Both the position numbers and the translations under genes were made by a program. A DNA stretch of 39,645 nt, taken from positions 1 through 39,645 of the forward strand of contig NZ_JADWDC010000047.1 in assembly GCF_020640915.1 (NCBI RefSeq), read 5' to 3'. Source of the stretch: Waterburya agarophytonicola KI4 (GTDB lineage: Bacteria > Cyanobacteriota > Cyanobacteriia > Cyanobacteriales > Xenococcaceae). The notes under the pieces were generated by a model. It was not told the origin of the DNA, searched no databases, and saw only the letters and a program-made list of their open reading frames with translations. Shown piece after piece: positions 1 to 8,682 of the stretch (the first letter of the stretch is position 1; each line of letters opens with the position of its first letter).

Positions 1-18
1 ATTAAAATGCCTCAGAGT

Positions 19-162
19 TTAACTATCCTCAAATAAATGTGTCAGGCAGCCAGGAATTAAATACAATGCTTTATTCGCATCTGAAGGTAAAATACTATCT
101 AAGTGATTATTTATTACTGTTTTGAGTATATGTAGTTCGTAACTAATATTAGCTGCATCCAT
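19..162 (-). CDS. Hypothetical 47-residue protein
   Basis: A short open frame starting with ATG (MDAANISYEL...) and ending ...HLFEDS. It lies 23 bases downstream of the next small gene on the same strand, so the two may be co-transcribed. I recognise no domain, signal peptide or membrane segment; the composition is that of a small soluble protein with a mixed helical middle. No convincing Shine-Dalgarno sequence is visible, which is common in cyanobacteria. It could be a chance frame, and I rate it mainly on its position and ordinary amino-acid content. Confidence 0.35.
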   Translation of the reverse strand: MDAANISYELHILKTVINNHLDSILPSDANKALYLIPGCLTHLFEDS

Positions 163-185
163 ATTTATTTGATTCCTATAAATAT

Positions 186-389
186 TTATTGATATTTAAG
201 ACTTCCATCTTCGTCGTATTCGAGTTCATGATATTTACCGCCTAACTTTAAATCCCATAGACAGCGTTGATAATTTTTTGCTCCCATATCAAAAGGATTA
301 ATTTTATTTGCATTTGCCCATTCAGCAACTTTTTGTTGTGTATTTAAACCCGATACGTCCATTGCAAATTTAGCGATTTCAAAAAACAT
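186..389 (-). CDS. Hypothetical 67-residue protein
   Basis: The open frame extends upstream to a TTG at 434, but the first ATG, at 389, gives a more natural start (MFFEIAKFAMDVSGL...). The product is small and soluble-looking, with an acidic C-terminal end (HELEYDEDGSLKYQ) and a Trp/Asn-rich middle (WANANKINPFD). I do not recognise the family. It precedes another small gene on the same strand after 23 bases, so the pair may be a two-gene unit; a small toxin-antitoxin-like pair is conceivable, but nothing in the sequence shows this. Confidence 0.45.
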   Translation of the reverse strand: MFFEIAKFAMDVSGLNTQQKVAEWANANKINPFDMGAKNYQRCLWDLKLGGKYHELEYDEDGSLKYQ

Positions 390-490
390 TTTAAATATGT
401 AGCTTATTTTGTAATTATTTAATTTAACTATCAAATAAAAATTAATAAACGTCAGTGATCTAAAGTCTTATAAATAAATTCTTTGCTATC

Positions 491-567
491 TCTCTCTGCG
501 CCTTTGCGCCTCTGCGTGAAACTTTTTAATCTCTCGCAAAGACGCTAAGACGCTAAGAGTTTTTTTA
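491..567. repeat. GC-rich interspersed repeat upstream of the GxxExxY gene
   Basis: The segment 491-518 is built from CTTTGCG/CTCTGCG words, and 531-560 carries a related inverted version with AAGACGCT in two tandem copies, followed by a T run at 560-567. The two halves could fold imperfectly on each other. The 15-mer at 502-516 recurs at 1006-1020, behind the GxxExxY gene, with one mismatch. The GC content contrasts sharply with the AT-rich flanks. Such CTTTGCG/TCTGCGT repeats are common between genes in cyanobacteria; a terminator role for the T-run end is possible. Confidence 0.7.
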
Positions 568-612
568 CTTGGTGTTGGGAATGATAGGAAAAGGAAGCAA
601 AGGGGGTAAGGA

Positions 613-990
613 ATGAGGGAGAATGAGATTAGTAGGGAGATTGTAGACGCTGCGTACAAGATTCATACTGGTTTGGGTGCGGGTTTGTTGGAGTCTGCGT
701 ATGAGGCGGTTATGGCTTACGAGTTACAGAAGCGAGGTTTGAGGTTTGAAAGACAGAAGCCAATTCCTATTGTTTATGAGGGGATACACTTAGGGGAAGG
801 TTTTCGAGCAGATTTGATAGTAGAAAATTTAGTAATTATCGAATTGAAATCTGTAGAACATATCGCCCCAGTTCATAAAAAACAGCTTTTAACTTATCTT
901 CGTCTGACTAATAAGCGTTTAGGTTTATTAATTAACTTCAACACCGATTTAATCAAGAACGGCATTACTCGCATTGCCAATAACTTGTAA
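613..990 (+). CDS. GxxExxY family protein (PD-(D/E)xK nuclease-like fold)
   Basis: The 125-residue length and sequence match the GxxExxY family (Pfam PDDEXK_3). The naming motif is GLLESAY at residues 24-30, and the nuclease-like signature is D67, E77 and K79 (ADLIV...IIELKS). The conserved tail KRLGLLINFN follows. A purine-rich GGGGGTAAGGA just before the ATG supports the start. The family is widespread and often multicopy in cyanobacteria; its function is unknown, though the core fold suggests DNA binding or cleavage. Here the gene is flanked on both sides by copies of the same GC-rich repeat, so it may belong to a mobile or repeat-associated unit. Family call is firm, function open. Confidence 0.9.
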   Translation: MRENEISREIVDAAYKIHTGLGAGLLESAYEAVMAYELQKRGLRFERQKPIPIVYEGIHLGEGFRADLIVENLVIIELKSVEHIAPVHKKQLLTYLRLTNKRLGLLINFNTDLIKNGITRIANNL

Positions 991-1001
991 ACTCTCTTTC
1001 T

Positions 1002-1063
1002 CTTCCTTTGCGTCTCTGCGCCTTATGCGAAGCGGTATCCTTTAGGGTTGCGAGAGACAAAAC
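1002..1063. repeat. Interspersed repeat, copy A (contains exact 42-bp core)
   Basis: It begins 12 bases after the GxxExxY stop codon. The first part (1006-1020) repeats the upstream element at 502-516 with one mismatch. The core at 1022-1063 is identical base for base to 1631-1672. Within it GCGGTATCC-TTTA-GGGTTGC looks like a decayed palindrome. It is noncoding as far as I can see. Confidence 0.85.
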
Positions 1064-1152
1064 CAAATAACTTCTTGACTAAAAAAAGCGATCTTGCTTT
1101 TGCCAGTCTCTACAATATGAATGAAATATGGGAACAATAAAATTAAACCTTT

Positions 1153-1443
1153 ATGTATAAAAAAATGGGATATACAGAAATACTCTTAATTAAAGGATTG
1201 ACAAAAATTGCTACAGATCCTCAAGTTATAGGTCGTCTCCTCAATGTTTTAGATTCTCCAATGCCTAATATCGAAACCTCGACTATGGGTGGCGAAGTAT
1301 TTTGGGAAAATATTGCAAATATCAATGGGTGGAAATTGCAGAAAAATAAAGTATTTGGAAATTGCAGAATTATCGATCCAAACAACGTGCGAAGAGCATG
1401 GGGAGGAGAAAAAGTTCTAAGAAAAGCACTTGAAAATTTATAG
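1153..1443 (+). CDS. Hypothetical 96-residue protein
   Basis: A well-formed frame with ordinary codon use and a soluble composition. It has a hydrophobic helix near the N-terminus (TEILLIKGLTKIA), then a conserved-looking centre (GGEVFWENIANINGWKL) and a basic end (RRAWGGEKVLRKALENL). An in-frame ATG at residue 5 (MGYTEIL) is an alternative start. I do not recognise a known family or catalytic motif. It sits alone between two copies of the interspersed repeat, which suggests an accessory region. The frame is probably real. Confidence 0.55.
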   Translation: MYKKMGYTEILLIKGLTKIATDPQVIGRLLNVLDSPMPNIETSTMGGEVFWENIANINGWKLQKNKVFGNCRIIDPNNVRRAWGGEKVLRKALENL

Positions 1444-1475
1444 TTTGGAATTAAATGATACTTCGATTTTGAAAA

Positions 1476-1700
1476 GCGATCGCCTTATTAAATAACTAGT
1501 GAATTTCATTTTCTATTTGGCAATTCAATTTATAATCGGGGTAATGACAATAAACTGGTTGGGTTGATGAAATAAAGCTTAGGGCGATCGCTTTTCTCTC
1601 CAACATACACCCCTCTTTGTGCCTCTGCGTCTTATGCGAAGCGGTATCCTTTAGGGTTGCGAGAGACAAAACAAATTTTCAACTTCAAAAATGCGATCGC
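1476..1700. repeat. Three HIP1 octamers in one intergenic stretch
   Basis: GCGATCGC occurs at 1476-1483, 1584-1591 and 1693-1700, roughly 108 bases apart, in the noncoding gap between the hypothetical gene and the short-chain dehydrogenase. HIP1 is the highly iterated palindrome of many cyanobacterial genomes and also occurs within most long genes of this window. Confidence 0.85.
1613..1672. repeat. Interspersed repeat, copy B (contains exact 42-bp core)
   Basis: The bases 1631-1672 are identical to 1022-1063, and the left part shares the CTTTG-CCTCTGCG words of the other copies. It has the same orientation as copy A, about 609 bases away. No gene of its own lies inside. Confidence 0.85.
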
Positions 1701-1727
1701 CTTTTTCCTCTTTTCACAATCAATTCT

Positions 1728-2492
1728 TCACCAAGGTAATCTGCTTCCATCCCAAGAGAAGAACTCCCCGCTATCTTTTTGTTCTAAACTTGCGATAACT
1801 TTGGATAAGAGATCGACGGTATGAGCGACGGGAAATAGTTTACCTGGAGGTACGTTTTTTTGGAAGGGTTGAGAAAGTCTCGTATCAGTAGTACCTGGAT
1901 GAAGTGCGACAACGATAGTTTTAGGACATCTACGACTGTATTCGATCGCCGTGGTTTTTAAAAACATATTTAGTGCAGATTTGGAAGCTCGATAGCCATA
2001 CCAACCCCCCAAGCGATTATCTCCAATGCTACCGACTTTGGCTGAAATACTGGCAAAAATACTGCGCTGACTCTTGTTGAATAAGGGCATCAAGTGTTTG
2101 GCTAACAACACCGCACCGATACTGTTTACTTGAAAGGAATAGATTAGATTATCCGCATTAATTTGTCTCAAGCTTTTTTCTGGACTTAAATTTCCTTCGT
2201 GCAATACCCCGACGCAATATATAGCTAAGTGTAATTGCTTTGTTAACTCTTGAATCTGTTTAACACCTTCTGCTATTTGAGATTCTTGGGTAATATCAAC
2301 CTGAATACATTGTAGGCGATCGCCGTATTGTTTTTGTAACGTAAATAATTCTTCAGCAGTTGCACTATGACGATAGGTAGCAAAAACTCGTTCTACATTT
2401 TTTTGTTGTAATAAAGCCTTGACAAATCCTAATCCTATTCCCTGAGTTGCTCCTACAATTAAAGCGCTGGCGCGATCGATTCCTGATAACAT
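1728..2492 (-). CDS. Short-chain dehydrogenase/reductase (SDR, C-factor-like)
   Basis: This 254-residue protein is a classical-size SDR oxidoreductase that should bind NAD(P)H in a Rossmann fold. The cofactor loop GATQGIG is at residues 14-20, just after a hydrophobic strand. An Asp in the VDIT segment follows beta-3. The catalytic pair is Y167 and K171 (YRASK), with the serine in SISAKVG before it. The substrate cannot be told from sequence; the overall pattern resembles CsgA/C-factor-like SDRs annotated in many bacteria. It stands alone, with no co-directional neighbour close by. The ATG at 2492 gives a normal N-terminus. Confidence 0.88.
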   Translation of the reverse strand: MLSGIDRASALIVGATQGIGLGFVKALLQQKNVERVFATYRHSATAEELFTLQKQYGDRLQCIQVDITQESQIAEGVKQIQELTKQLHLAIYCVGVLHEGNLSPEKSLRQINADNLIYSFQVNSIGAVLLAKHLMPLFNKSQRSIFASISAKVGSIGDNRLGGWYGYRASKSALNMFLKTTAIEYSRRCPKTIVVALHPGTTDTRLSQPFQKNVPPGKLFPVAHTVDLLSKVIASLEQKDSGEFFSWDGSRLPW

Positions 2493-2661
2493 TTTTTTTG
2501 AAATTAAGAATTTATATTACCCGAAAATCTTACTCAAGTATTGATTTTATCAATCTATTTAGCTATTTATTAAGGATATTTACTGATTTTTTTTATTTGC
2601 TATTGTCTTAGTTACAGTTATACTTATACCCAAAGTTTTTTATGTGGTGTAAGGATAACTA

Positions 2662-3312
2662 ATGAAAAATACTCTTTTAGCAACTTTAGTCGCTCTAAGT
2701 ATTCCCTGTGCAGTACAAGCGCAAAATATCGAAGATTATAAAGTATCTTGTGAAGCCGAAGCAGCTTGCAATACTTTTGATGTTACCTATGAAGAGACTG
2801 GAGAAGAGGTAGCTCAAACTCGTCGTACTAGAAGAACTAGAAGTACTAGTCAAGGCTTGTTCAAAGATAACTTTGTTGGTGGCGGTGCTGGTATATTCTT
2901 TGGCGACGGACTAGACTTAGGCGTTCTCGGTCATGTATTTGCTGGTACGAGATACAATGAGTATATCGGCGGAGAAATTGAATTTACCTTTGGTTTTGCT
3001 GGAACTGATAGTTTTGGTGGTTTCTTGGGAGATACTGAAACAGCAACATTTTTGGGTTTCTACTTCAACCCCCGCTTTGAATACAAGTTTAAGAACAGCA
3101 ATATTACAGCCTTTGTCGCTCCTGGTATTGGTTTGAGTAGATTTTCTGTTGGTAATGATTTTGTAGATGTTAGCGATACTGATTTTGATTTTCAAATTAA
3201 AGCAGGAGCTATGTTCCCCATCGGTGAGAAGTTAAATGCTTATGGTCAAGGTAGAATTCAAAACACTTTTGATACTTTCGGTGTTGATGGTGGAATATTA
3301 TTCAACCTCTAA
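2662..3312 (+). CDS. Small outer-membrane beta-barrel protein
   Basis: The 216-residue product has a clear Sec signal peptide (residues 1-20, cleavage likely after AVQA). After it come a Cys-containing acidic stretch (two Cys near residues 30-36) and an Arg/Thr-rich linker (TRRTRRTRSTS, about residues 52-63). The rest consists of alternating glycine/aromatic strands such as GGGAGIFFGDG and EIEFTFGFAG, ending GVDGGILFNL with a terminal hydrophobic strand. This is the pattern of 8-stranded porin-like or OmpA-barrel proteins. AAGGA ahead of the ATG supports the start. An intrinsic terminator follows at 3367, so it is probably monocistronic. The role is unknown. Confidence 0.75.
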   Translation: MKNTLLATLVALSIPCAVQAQNIEDYKVSCEAEAACNTFDVTYEETGEEVAQTRRTRRTRSTSQGLFKDNFVGGGAGIFFGDGLDLGVLGHVFAGTRYNEYIGGEIEFTFGFAGTDSFGGFLGDTETATFLGFYFNPRFEYKFKNSNITAFVAPGIGLSRFSVGNDFVDVSDTDFDFQIKAGAMFPIGEKLNAYGQGRIQNTFDTFGVDGGILFNL

Positions 3313-3366
3313 TATTTTGAATTTTATTTGAGTAATATAAAAGACTCAGTTTAAATACTCCTCTTA

Positions 3367-3396
3367 AGCTAAGGATTTTTTTTCCTTGGCTTTTTT
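3367..3396 (+). terminator. Intrinsic terminator after the outer-membrane protein gene
   Basis: The sequences AGCTAAGGA and TCCTTGGCT pair over nine positions, with one G-T wobble, around a seven-T loop and are followed by further Ts. It lies 55 bases after the stop codon. Confidence 0.8.
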
Positions 3397-3551
3397 GGTG
3401 TTTGTCTGGCAATTTTCGGACAAGCACATTGTTAATTTTTATAAAATACATCCAGAAAAGCTAGAATCCTTGAGAATACGACCCTAGACTAAAGATTAAT
3501 GCAAAGATACTAAACAGCATTATTTTTTACTACAGGAAGTTGTCATAAAGC

Positions 3552-6500
3552 ATGATTCCGTTGCAGCTAACCTTAAAAAACTTTTTGAGTTATCGAGATG
3601 CGACTTTAAATTTTCGCGGGTTACATACCGCCTGTATCTGCGGTGCAAATGGGGCGGGGAAATCGTCTCTATTGGAAGCAATTACTTGGGCGGTATGGGG
3701 AAAAAGTCGTGCAGCAACAGAAGATGATGTGATTAATGGTGGTGCCAAAAGCGTACGGGTTGATTTTGATTTTAGTTGCAACGGGCAAACATATCGGGTT
3801 ATCAGATCTCGTACTAGGGGTAGAAGTAGCACCTTAGAGTTTCAAGTGGAGACTAAAGCGGGTAGTTTTCGCTCGATCACCGCTAAGGGTTTGCGGGCTA
3901 CTCAGGAGGAGGTTGTTTCTTGTTTGAAGCTAGACTACGATACTTTTACTAACTCGGCTTATTTGCGCCAGGGAAGGGCGGATGAGTTTATGTTACGTCG
4001 TCCGAGCGATCGCAAGCAAGTTTTGGCAGATTTGTTGAAGTTAGATCGTTATGAAGAGTTGTCAGGGAAAGCGAAGGATACGGCGAAGGAGTATAAGGGC
4101 AAGATAGAACAGTTAAAAAAGAGTTTAGAGCCTTTAGCAGTAGAATTAACTAAAAGAGCCGAGATTGCCACGGAATTAGTCGAATTAAAGCAAGAATTGA
4201 TTCAATTGCAAGAGGAACAAGAGCAAAGCCGTAAGAATTTAGAAGAGTTGAGGGCAATTGACTATCAGCGTCAAACTTGGTCAAAACAGTTGGCTATTCA
4301 ACAAACCCAACATCAGAATCTTACTCAGGATTGCGATCGCCTTGTCCAAGATATTAACTCTCTCCAAAAGCAATTAACAGCCGTTACTAATTTGATCGAG
4401 CAAGAGGCTGAGATTGTTAGTGGATACAATCAGTTTATTGCTTGGCAAACTCAAGAAAATGAGTTGTCGGGTAAGTTTGCTATTCATCAAGAAGCCCAAC
4501 AGGAAAAGCGACAGTTAGAAAAGGAATTAGAGCAGCAAAAGAATGATTTGAATTTGCAGATTGATCGCATACAAACTCGTTTAGAAGGTATCGAACAGCA
4601 AGAGCAAGATAATCTAAAAGTTTTGGCTAAAACTAAAGATGTAGAATCCGCATTAGTTAAGATCCAAACTAGTCGACAACAGTTAGAAGAATTAGACCGA
4701 CTCCAGCAATATATATCTCCTTTAATTAAACAAAAAAATGAGTTGGAAACCCTTATCAATCGAGAGGAAGCTATGTTGTCGGCAAAATTGGAACAACTCC
4801 ATAATTCGGCTCAAAAACTAGCAGAAACTATTGATAAAGTTCCCGAACAACGCCATCAATTGTTAACGGTAGATGCTCAAATCGAAGAATTAAATAAAAA
4901 GCGCGTATATCAAACTAGAGTTAAGGAGAAAGGAACAGAAAGACGAGATTTTCAAACTAAATTACAAGAAAATCAACGAATTTACGAACGACAAATTTAC
5001 GAACTTCAGCAAAAAGTCCAAATGCTGGATAATCCCGATGCGGTATGTCCTTTGTGCGATCGCTCTCTCGACGAACATCATCGCCATCAAGTGGTGGATA
5101 AAACTCAGAAAAAACAGCAAGAAATAGAAGAACAAATTTGGGTGATTCGGGAACAATTATCTACTTGCGATCGCGAAATACAATTGCTCATCGCCGAATA
5201 TCACGAAATATCCCGAGAAATTTCTCCTTACGATTCTTTGCAACAACAATACGGACAATTGGAAGCTCAATTATTAGCCACAGAAGAACTTTACGATCGC
5301 TTGCAGACTACTCAAACTGAAAAAGATAATTTGGAATTGTCTCTACGCAACGGTAATTATGCAGTAGAGTTGCAGACAGAAATTAAGCGTATTGAAGGGG
5401 AATTGCAAACTCTTAATTATGACGAAAAAACTCATGCTTTGGTACGGGGAGAAGTTAATAATTTACGTTGGGCAGAAATTAAACAGGCAAAGATTGAAGA
5501 TGCGAAAAAACGTCAAGCAAAATTAGATCGACAAAAACCAGAATTAATTAAGGAGATCAACGACTTACAAACTTCTTTAGAAAAGCTCCATATTAACTCT
5601 CCCATACAACAGCAAATTGATGGTATAGATCGCCAAATTGAGGATTTAGGTTACGATCGCATCGTACATCAAAATCTTTTAAACTCTCTTCGAGAATCTC
5701 AAAATTGGCAGTTTAAATATCAGGAATTACAAAAAGCTCAACAAGATTATCCTCAAATTCGAGCTAGATTAATCGAACTAGAAGGACTATTAGAAGCTAG
5801 ATCCCAAGAGAAGCAAAAAATTCAAGCACAACTCCAAGATCATCTCCAACAACAAGCTAATATTATCGATCGTCGCCAAGAAATAGAGGTTTTAGAGCGA
5901 GAAATTTATCAACGTCGCCAACAATTAGACGAACTAATCTCTCGTAGTGGCAGATTGCAACAGTCTATTAGTCAAATAGATAATTTAAAAATTCACCACC
6001 AAGATACCGAAAAACAACTCAAAGAAGACGAAAAACAATATCGAATCTATCAAGAATTGACCCAAGCCTTTGGCAAAAATGGCATTCAAGCTCTGACAAT
6101 TGAAAATATTTTGCCTCAATTAGAAGCCGAAACCAACCAGATCTTAGCTAGGCTGACGGGGAATCAATTTCACGTCCAATTTCTAACTCAAAAAGCGACT
6201 AAAGGAACATCCAAGAAAAAAACCAAACTAATCGATACTCTAGATATTGTCATTGCTGATGCTAGCGGTACGAGAGCCTATGAAACCTATTCTGGAGGAG
6301 AAGCATTTCGGATTAATTTCTCAGTCAGATTAGCCTTAGCCAAACTATTAGCTCAACGTTCGGGAACATCCCTACAAATGTTAATTGTCGACGAAGGTTT
6401 TGGTACGCAAGATGCAGAAGGATGCAATCGATTAGTCGGAGCAATAAATGCGATCGCTTCAGATTTTGCCTGTATTTTAACTGTTACCCATATGCCCCAA

Positions 6501-6575
6501 TTTAAAGAAGCTTTTCAAACTAGAATCGAAATTTATAAAGGCGATCGCGGTTCTACTTTGCAAGTATCTAATTAA
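3552..6575 (+). CDS. sbcC: SbcC/Rad50-type exonuclease ATPase subunit
   Basis: The 1007-residue product is the SMC-like ATPase of the SbcCD (Mre11-Rad50) complex, which processes hairpins and double-strand ends. Walker A is at residues 31-39 (GANGAGKSS). Long Gln/Glu/Lys-rich coiled coils flank a zinc hook, CPLC at C499-C502. The ABC signature SGGE begins at S914, Walker B LIVDE ends at E948, the D-loop follows, and the switch His is H980 (THMPQF). All ATPase elements are intact. The nuclease partner SbcD is not adjacent; in cyanobacteria the two genes are often apart. It is convergent with the DUF255 gene, with only 17 bases between them. Confidence 0.95.
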   Translation: MIPLQLTLKNFLSYRDATLNFRGLHTACICGANGAGKSSLLEAITWAVWGKSRAATEDDVINGGAKSVRVDFDFSCNGQTYRVIRSRTRGRSSTLEFQVETKAGSFRSITAKGLRATQEEVVSCLKLDYDTFTNSAYLRQGRADEFMLRRPSDRKQVLADLLKLDRYEELSGKAKDTAKEYKGKIEQLKKSLEPLAVELTKRAEIATELVELKQELIQLQEEQEQSRKNLEELRAIDYQRQTWSKQLAIQQTQHQNLTQDCDRLVQDINSLQKQLTAVTNLIEQEAEIVSGYNQFIAWQTQENELSGKFAIHQEAQQEKRQLEKELEQQKNDLNLQIDRIQTRLEGIEQQEQDNLKVLAKTKDVESALVKIQTSRQQLEELDRLQQYISPLIKQKNELETLINREEAMLSAKLEQLHNSAQKLAETIDKVPEQRHQLLTVDAQIEELNKKRVYQTRVKEKGTERRDFQTKLQENQRIYERQIYELQQKVQMLDNPDAVCPLCDRSLDEHHRHQVVDKTQKKQQEIEEQIWVIREQLSTCDREIQLLIAEYHEISREISPYDSLQQQYGQLEAQLLATEELYDRLQTTQTEKDNLELSLRNGNYAVELQTEIKRIEGELQTLNYDEKTHALVRGEVNNLRWAEIKQAKIEDAKKRQAKLDRQKPELIKEINDLQTSLEKLHINSPIQQQIDGIDRQIEDLGYDRIVHQNLLNSLRESQNWQFKYQELQKAQQDYPQIRARLIELEGLLEARSQEKQKIQAQLQDHLQQQANIIDRRQEIEVLEREIYQRRQQLDELISRSGRLQQSISQIDNLKIHHQDTEKQLKEDEKQYRIYQELTQAFGKNGIQALTIENILPQLEAETNQILARLTGNQFHVQFLTQKATKGTSKKKTKLIDTLDIVIADASGTRAYETYSGGEAFRINFSVRLALAKLLAQRSGTSLQMLIVDEGFGTQDAEGCNRLVGAINAIASDFACILTVTHMPQFKEAFQTRIEIYKGDRGSTLQVSN

Positions 6576-6592
6576 TATTTTTTGTGTAGAAT

Positions 6593-8641
6593 TTAAACAA
6601 CAGATTGAACTTGTGCTAAAACTTGCTCCAAACTAATTGCAGGTTCGAGACAAGACGAACCCTGACACACCAAAGCAATACTACCTTCAGGCAAATCTGT
6701 TGTCACTCGAAAAACAGTAGTAGGTAAATATTTATTGCCTAACTGTTCGATATTTTCCTGACTTGTTTTAATACTAGTACCGTGTAAAAACCAATCTAGG
6801 GCGACAAACAAACTAGGACAAGCCGTGGGAGACTTTTCCATCACTGTACCAAAAGCTTGCAAACCTAGTTCCGCGCGATCGCGATATTCCAGATTATCGG
6901 TTAGTAATGCCAAACGGACTAAGTTGGCGATCGCAATTCCGTTAGGGGAGGGAGTAGCATTATCCATATAGCTGCGTTCCCGCACTAGCAATTCTTTGCC
7001 CCCATCCTTAGAGTTGTTATAATATCCCCCCGTTTCAATACTCCATAGTAGTTCGTCAAATTCATTTTGAACCTTAAGGGCTTCTTCCAACCATTGAGAA
7101 TCCCCAGGACAAGCATGATGCAAATCCAACAAAGCTTTAATCAAAAAAGCATAATCTTCCGACTGTGCGGGGACAGTTACCACCCCATTATAATTAAGCC
7201 GTTGAAATCTTCCTTCTAGCCATTGATTATCTAAAATAAACTTAACCGCTTTACCCGCCAAATCTAAATAAGCTCGTTCTTGAAAAACTCCATAGGCTCT
7301 AGCCAAACCCGATATAGTTAGACTATTCCAAGCTGCGATCGCTTTAGTATCGGTGACGGGGGGAATGCGTCCCAACCAATTAGTATTTTTGGCTTCGCGA
7401 TTATTTTTGGCTGGGGCAAAAACAGCTATTTCTGAGTCAGATTTTCCGTAGCGTAGCTCAAATAACTTATTCAAAGCTCCTTCTAGGTCATCCGACAATA
7501 CGTCGCTTTTAGAACGCTGTAGGACAATATTTCCTTCAAAGTTACCATTCCTCGTAATATCAAATTCCTGCTCTAATTGGGCTAATTCCGTCGCGCTCAA
7601 CCTAGATTCTAGCTCTCTATAACTCCAGACATAAAAAGCACCCTCTTCTGGTTCGGCTTCTTCGGGGCTAGTAAAATTATCCGCATCCTGTGCTGCATAA
7701 AAATAACCACGATCATGGGTCATTTCTCGTTGCAACCAACTTACCGTACCTGCGATCGCTCTTTTAATAGCTGGTTGCCGTACTCCACTACTCCATAAAT
7801 CAGCCAAATACTCAAGAATTTGACCGTTATCATAGAGCATCTTTTCAAAATGGGGAACTGTCCAACAATTATCTACAGTATAGCGATGGAATCCTCCTGC
7901 TACGTGGTCATAGATTCCTCCCATAACCAAATCTAAGCCTCGCTGTTGGGACAAATCTTGGGGATTATACTGATACTCATGCTTCAGACGGCTACCCCGT
8001 AAAGAGATCGTTGCATAAGGAATCATCGGAAAATTAGGACGACCAGGATCGTTGGGTTGAATTGCAGCCGAATTAACTTCTATTCCACGATATAGCAACT
8101 CTTTAGTGAGAATATCTTCTCGATTGACGGGGAAAGAGGCAGATTGCTGAAGATTGCTCATAATTTCCGTTTTAAAAGCCGTCAGCTTTTCAGGTTCGCG
8201 GTCGTAAAAACCCCGAATTGCCTGAAGAATTTCCCCAAACCCAGGACGACCATATTTAGGTTGAACGGGGAAATAAGTACCGCCATAAAAAGGAACAAGA
8301 TCTTCGGGGTTAAGAAAAATATTTAACGGCCAACCACCTTGTCCAGTCATCATCTGCAAGGCTTGCATATAAATACTATCAATGTCAGGTCTTTCTTCGC
8401 GATCGACTTTGATCGGTACAAAATTATCATTGAGGTAATCAGCGATCGCTCGATCGGAAAAGGCTTCTCCCTCCATCACCGTACACCAGTGGCAGCTAGA
8501 ATAACCAATAGAGAGGAATATGGGTTTATTATCTCGTTTGGCTAATTCCAATGCCTCCTCGCACCAATACCACCAGTCGATGGGATTTTCTGCATGTTTG
8601 CGTAAATAAAGACTTTGACTCGATGCAAGATGATTTGCCAT
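6593..8641 (-). CDS. DUF255 thioredoxin-domain protein (YyaL/SSP411 family)
   Basis: The protein has 682 residues from the preferred start MANHLASS at 8641; an in-frame ATG at 8662 adds seven residues but lies outside the family's usual N-terminus. The N-terminal thioredoxin-like domain has CHWC at residues 50-53 and family blocks NPIDWW and GGWPLNIFLNP. The remaining about 500 residues form the (alpha/alpha)6-barrel half typical of the family (blocks DHVAGGFHRY, VPHFEKMLYDN, AWNSLTISGLARA). Homologues occur from bacteria to human SPATA20; the reaction is not established. It may be in a unit with the 70-residue gene just upstream. Confidence 0.9.
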   Translation of the reverse strand: MANHLASSQSLYLRKHAENPIDWWYWCEEALELAKRDNKPIFLSIGYSSCHWCTVMEGEAFSDRAIADYLNDNFVPIKVDREERPDIDSIYMQALQMMTGQGGWPLNIFLNPEDLVPFYGGTYFPVQPKYGRPGFGEILQAIRGFYDREPEKLTAFKTEIMSNLQQSASFPVNREDILTKELLYRGIEVNSAAIQPNDPGRPNFPMIPYATISLRGSRLKHEYQYNPQDLSQQRGLDLVMGGIYDHVAGGFHRYTVDNCWTVPHFEKMLYDNGQILEYLADLWSSGVRQPAIKRAIAGTVSWLQREMTHDRGYFYAAQDADNFTSPEEAEPEEGAFYVWSYRELESRLSATELAQLEQEFDITRNGNFEGNIVLQRSKSDVLSDDLEGALNKLFELRYGKSDSEIAVFAPAKNNREAKNTNWLGRIPPVTDTKAIAAWNSLTISGLARAYGVFQERAYLDLAGKAVKFILDNQWLEGRFQRLNYNGVVTVPAQSEDYAFLIKALLDLHHACPGDSQWLEEALKVQNEFDELLWSIETGGYYNNSKDGGKELLVRERSYMDNATPSPNGIAIANLVRLALLTDNLEYRDRAELGLQAFGTVMEKSPTACPSLFVALDWFLHGTSIKTSQENIEQLGNKYLPTTVFRVTTDLPEGSIALVCQGSSCLEPAISLEQVLAQVQSVV

Positions 8642-8682
8642 TGATTGTTTACCATTAAACATTTATCAGTTATCAATATTCC

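Noticed and set aside
485-570. CRISPR-like array in the GC-rich repeat at the left
   Set aside because: Units are 8-9 bp, contiguous and degenerate, with no spacers and no cas genes.
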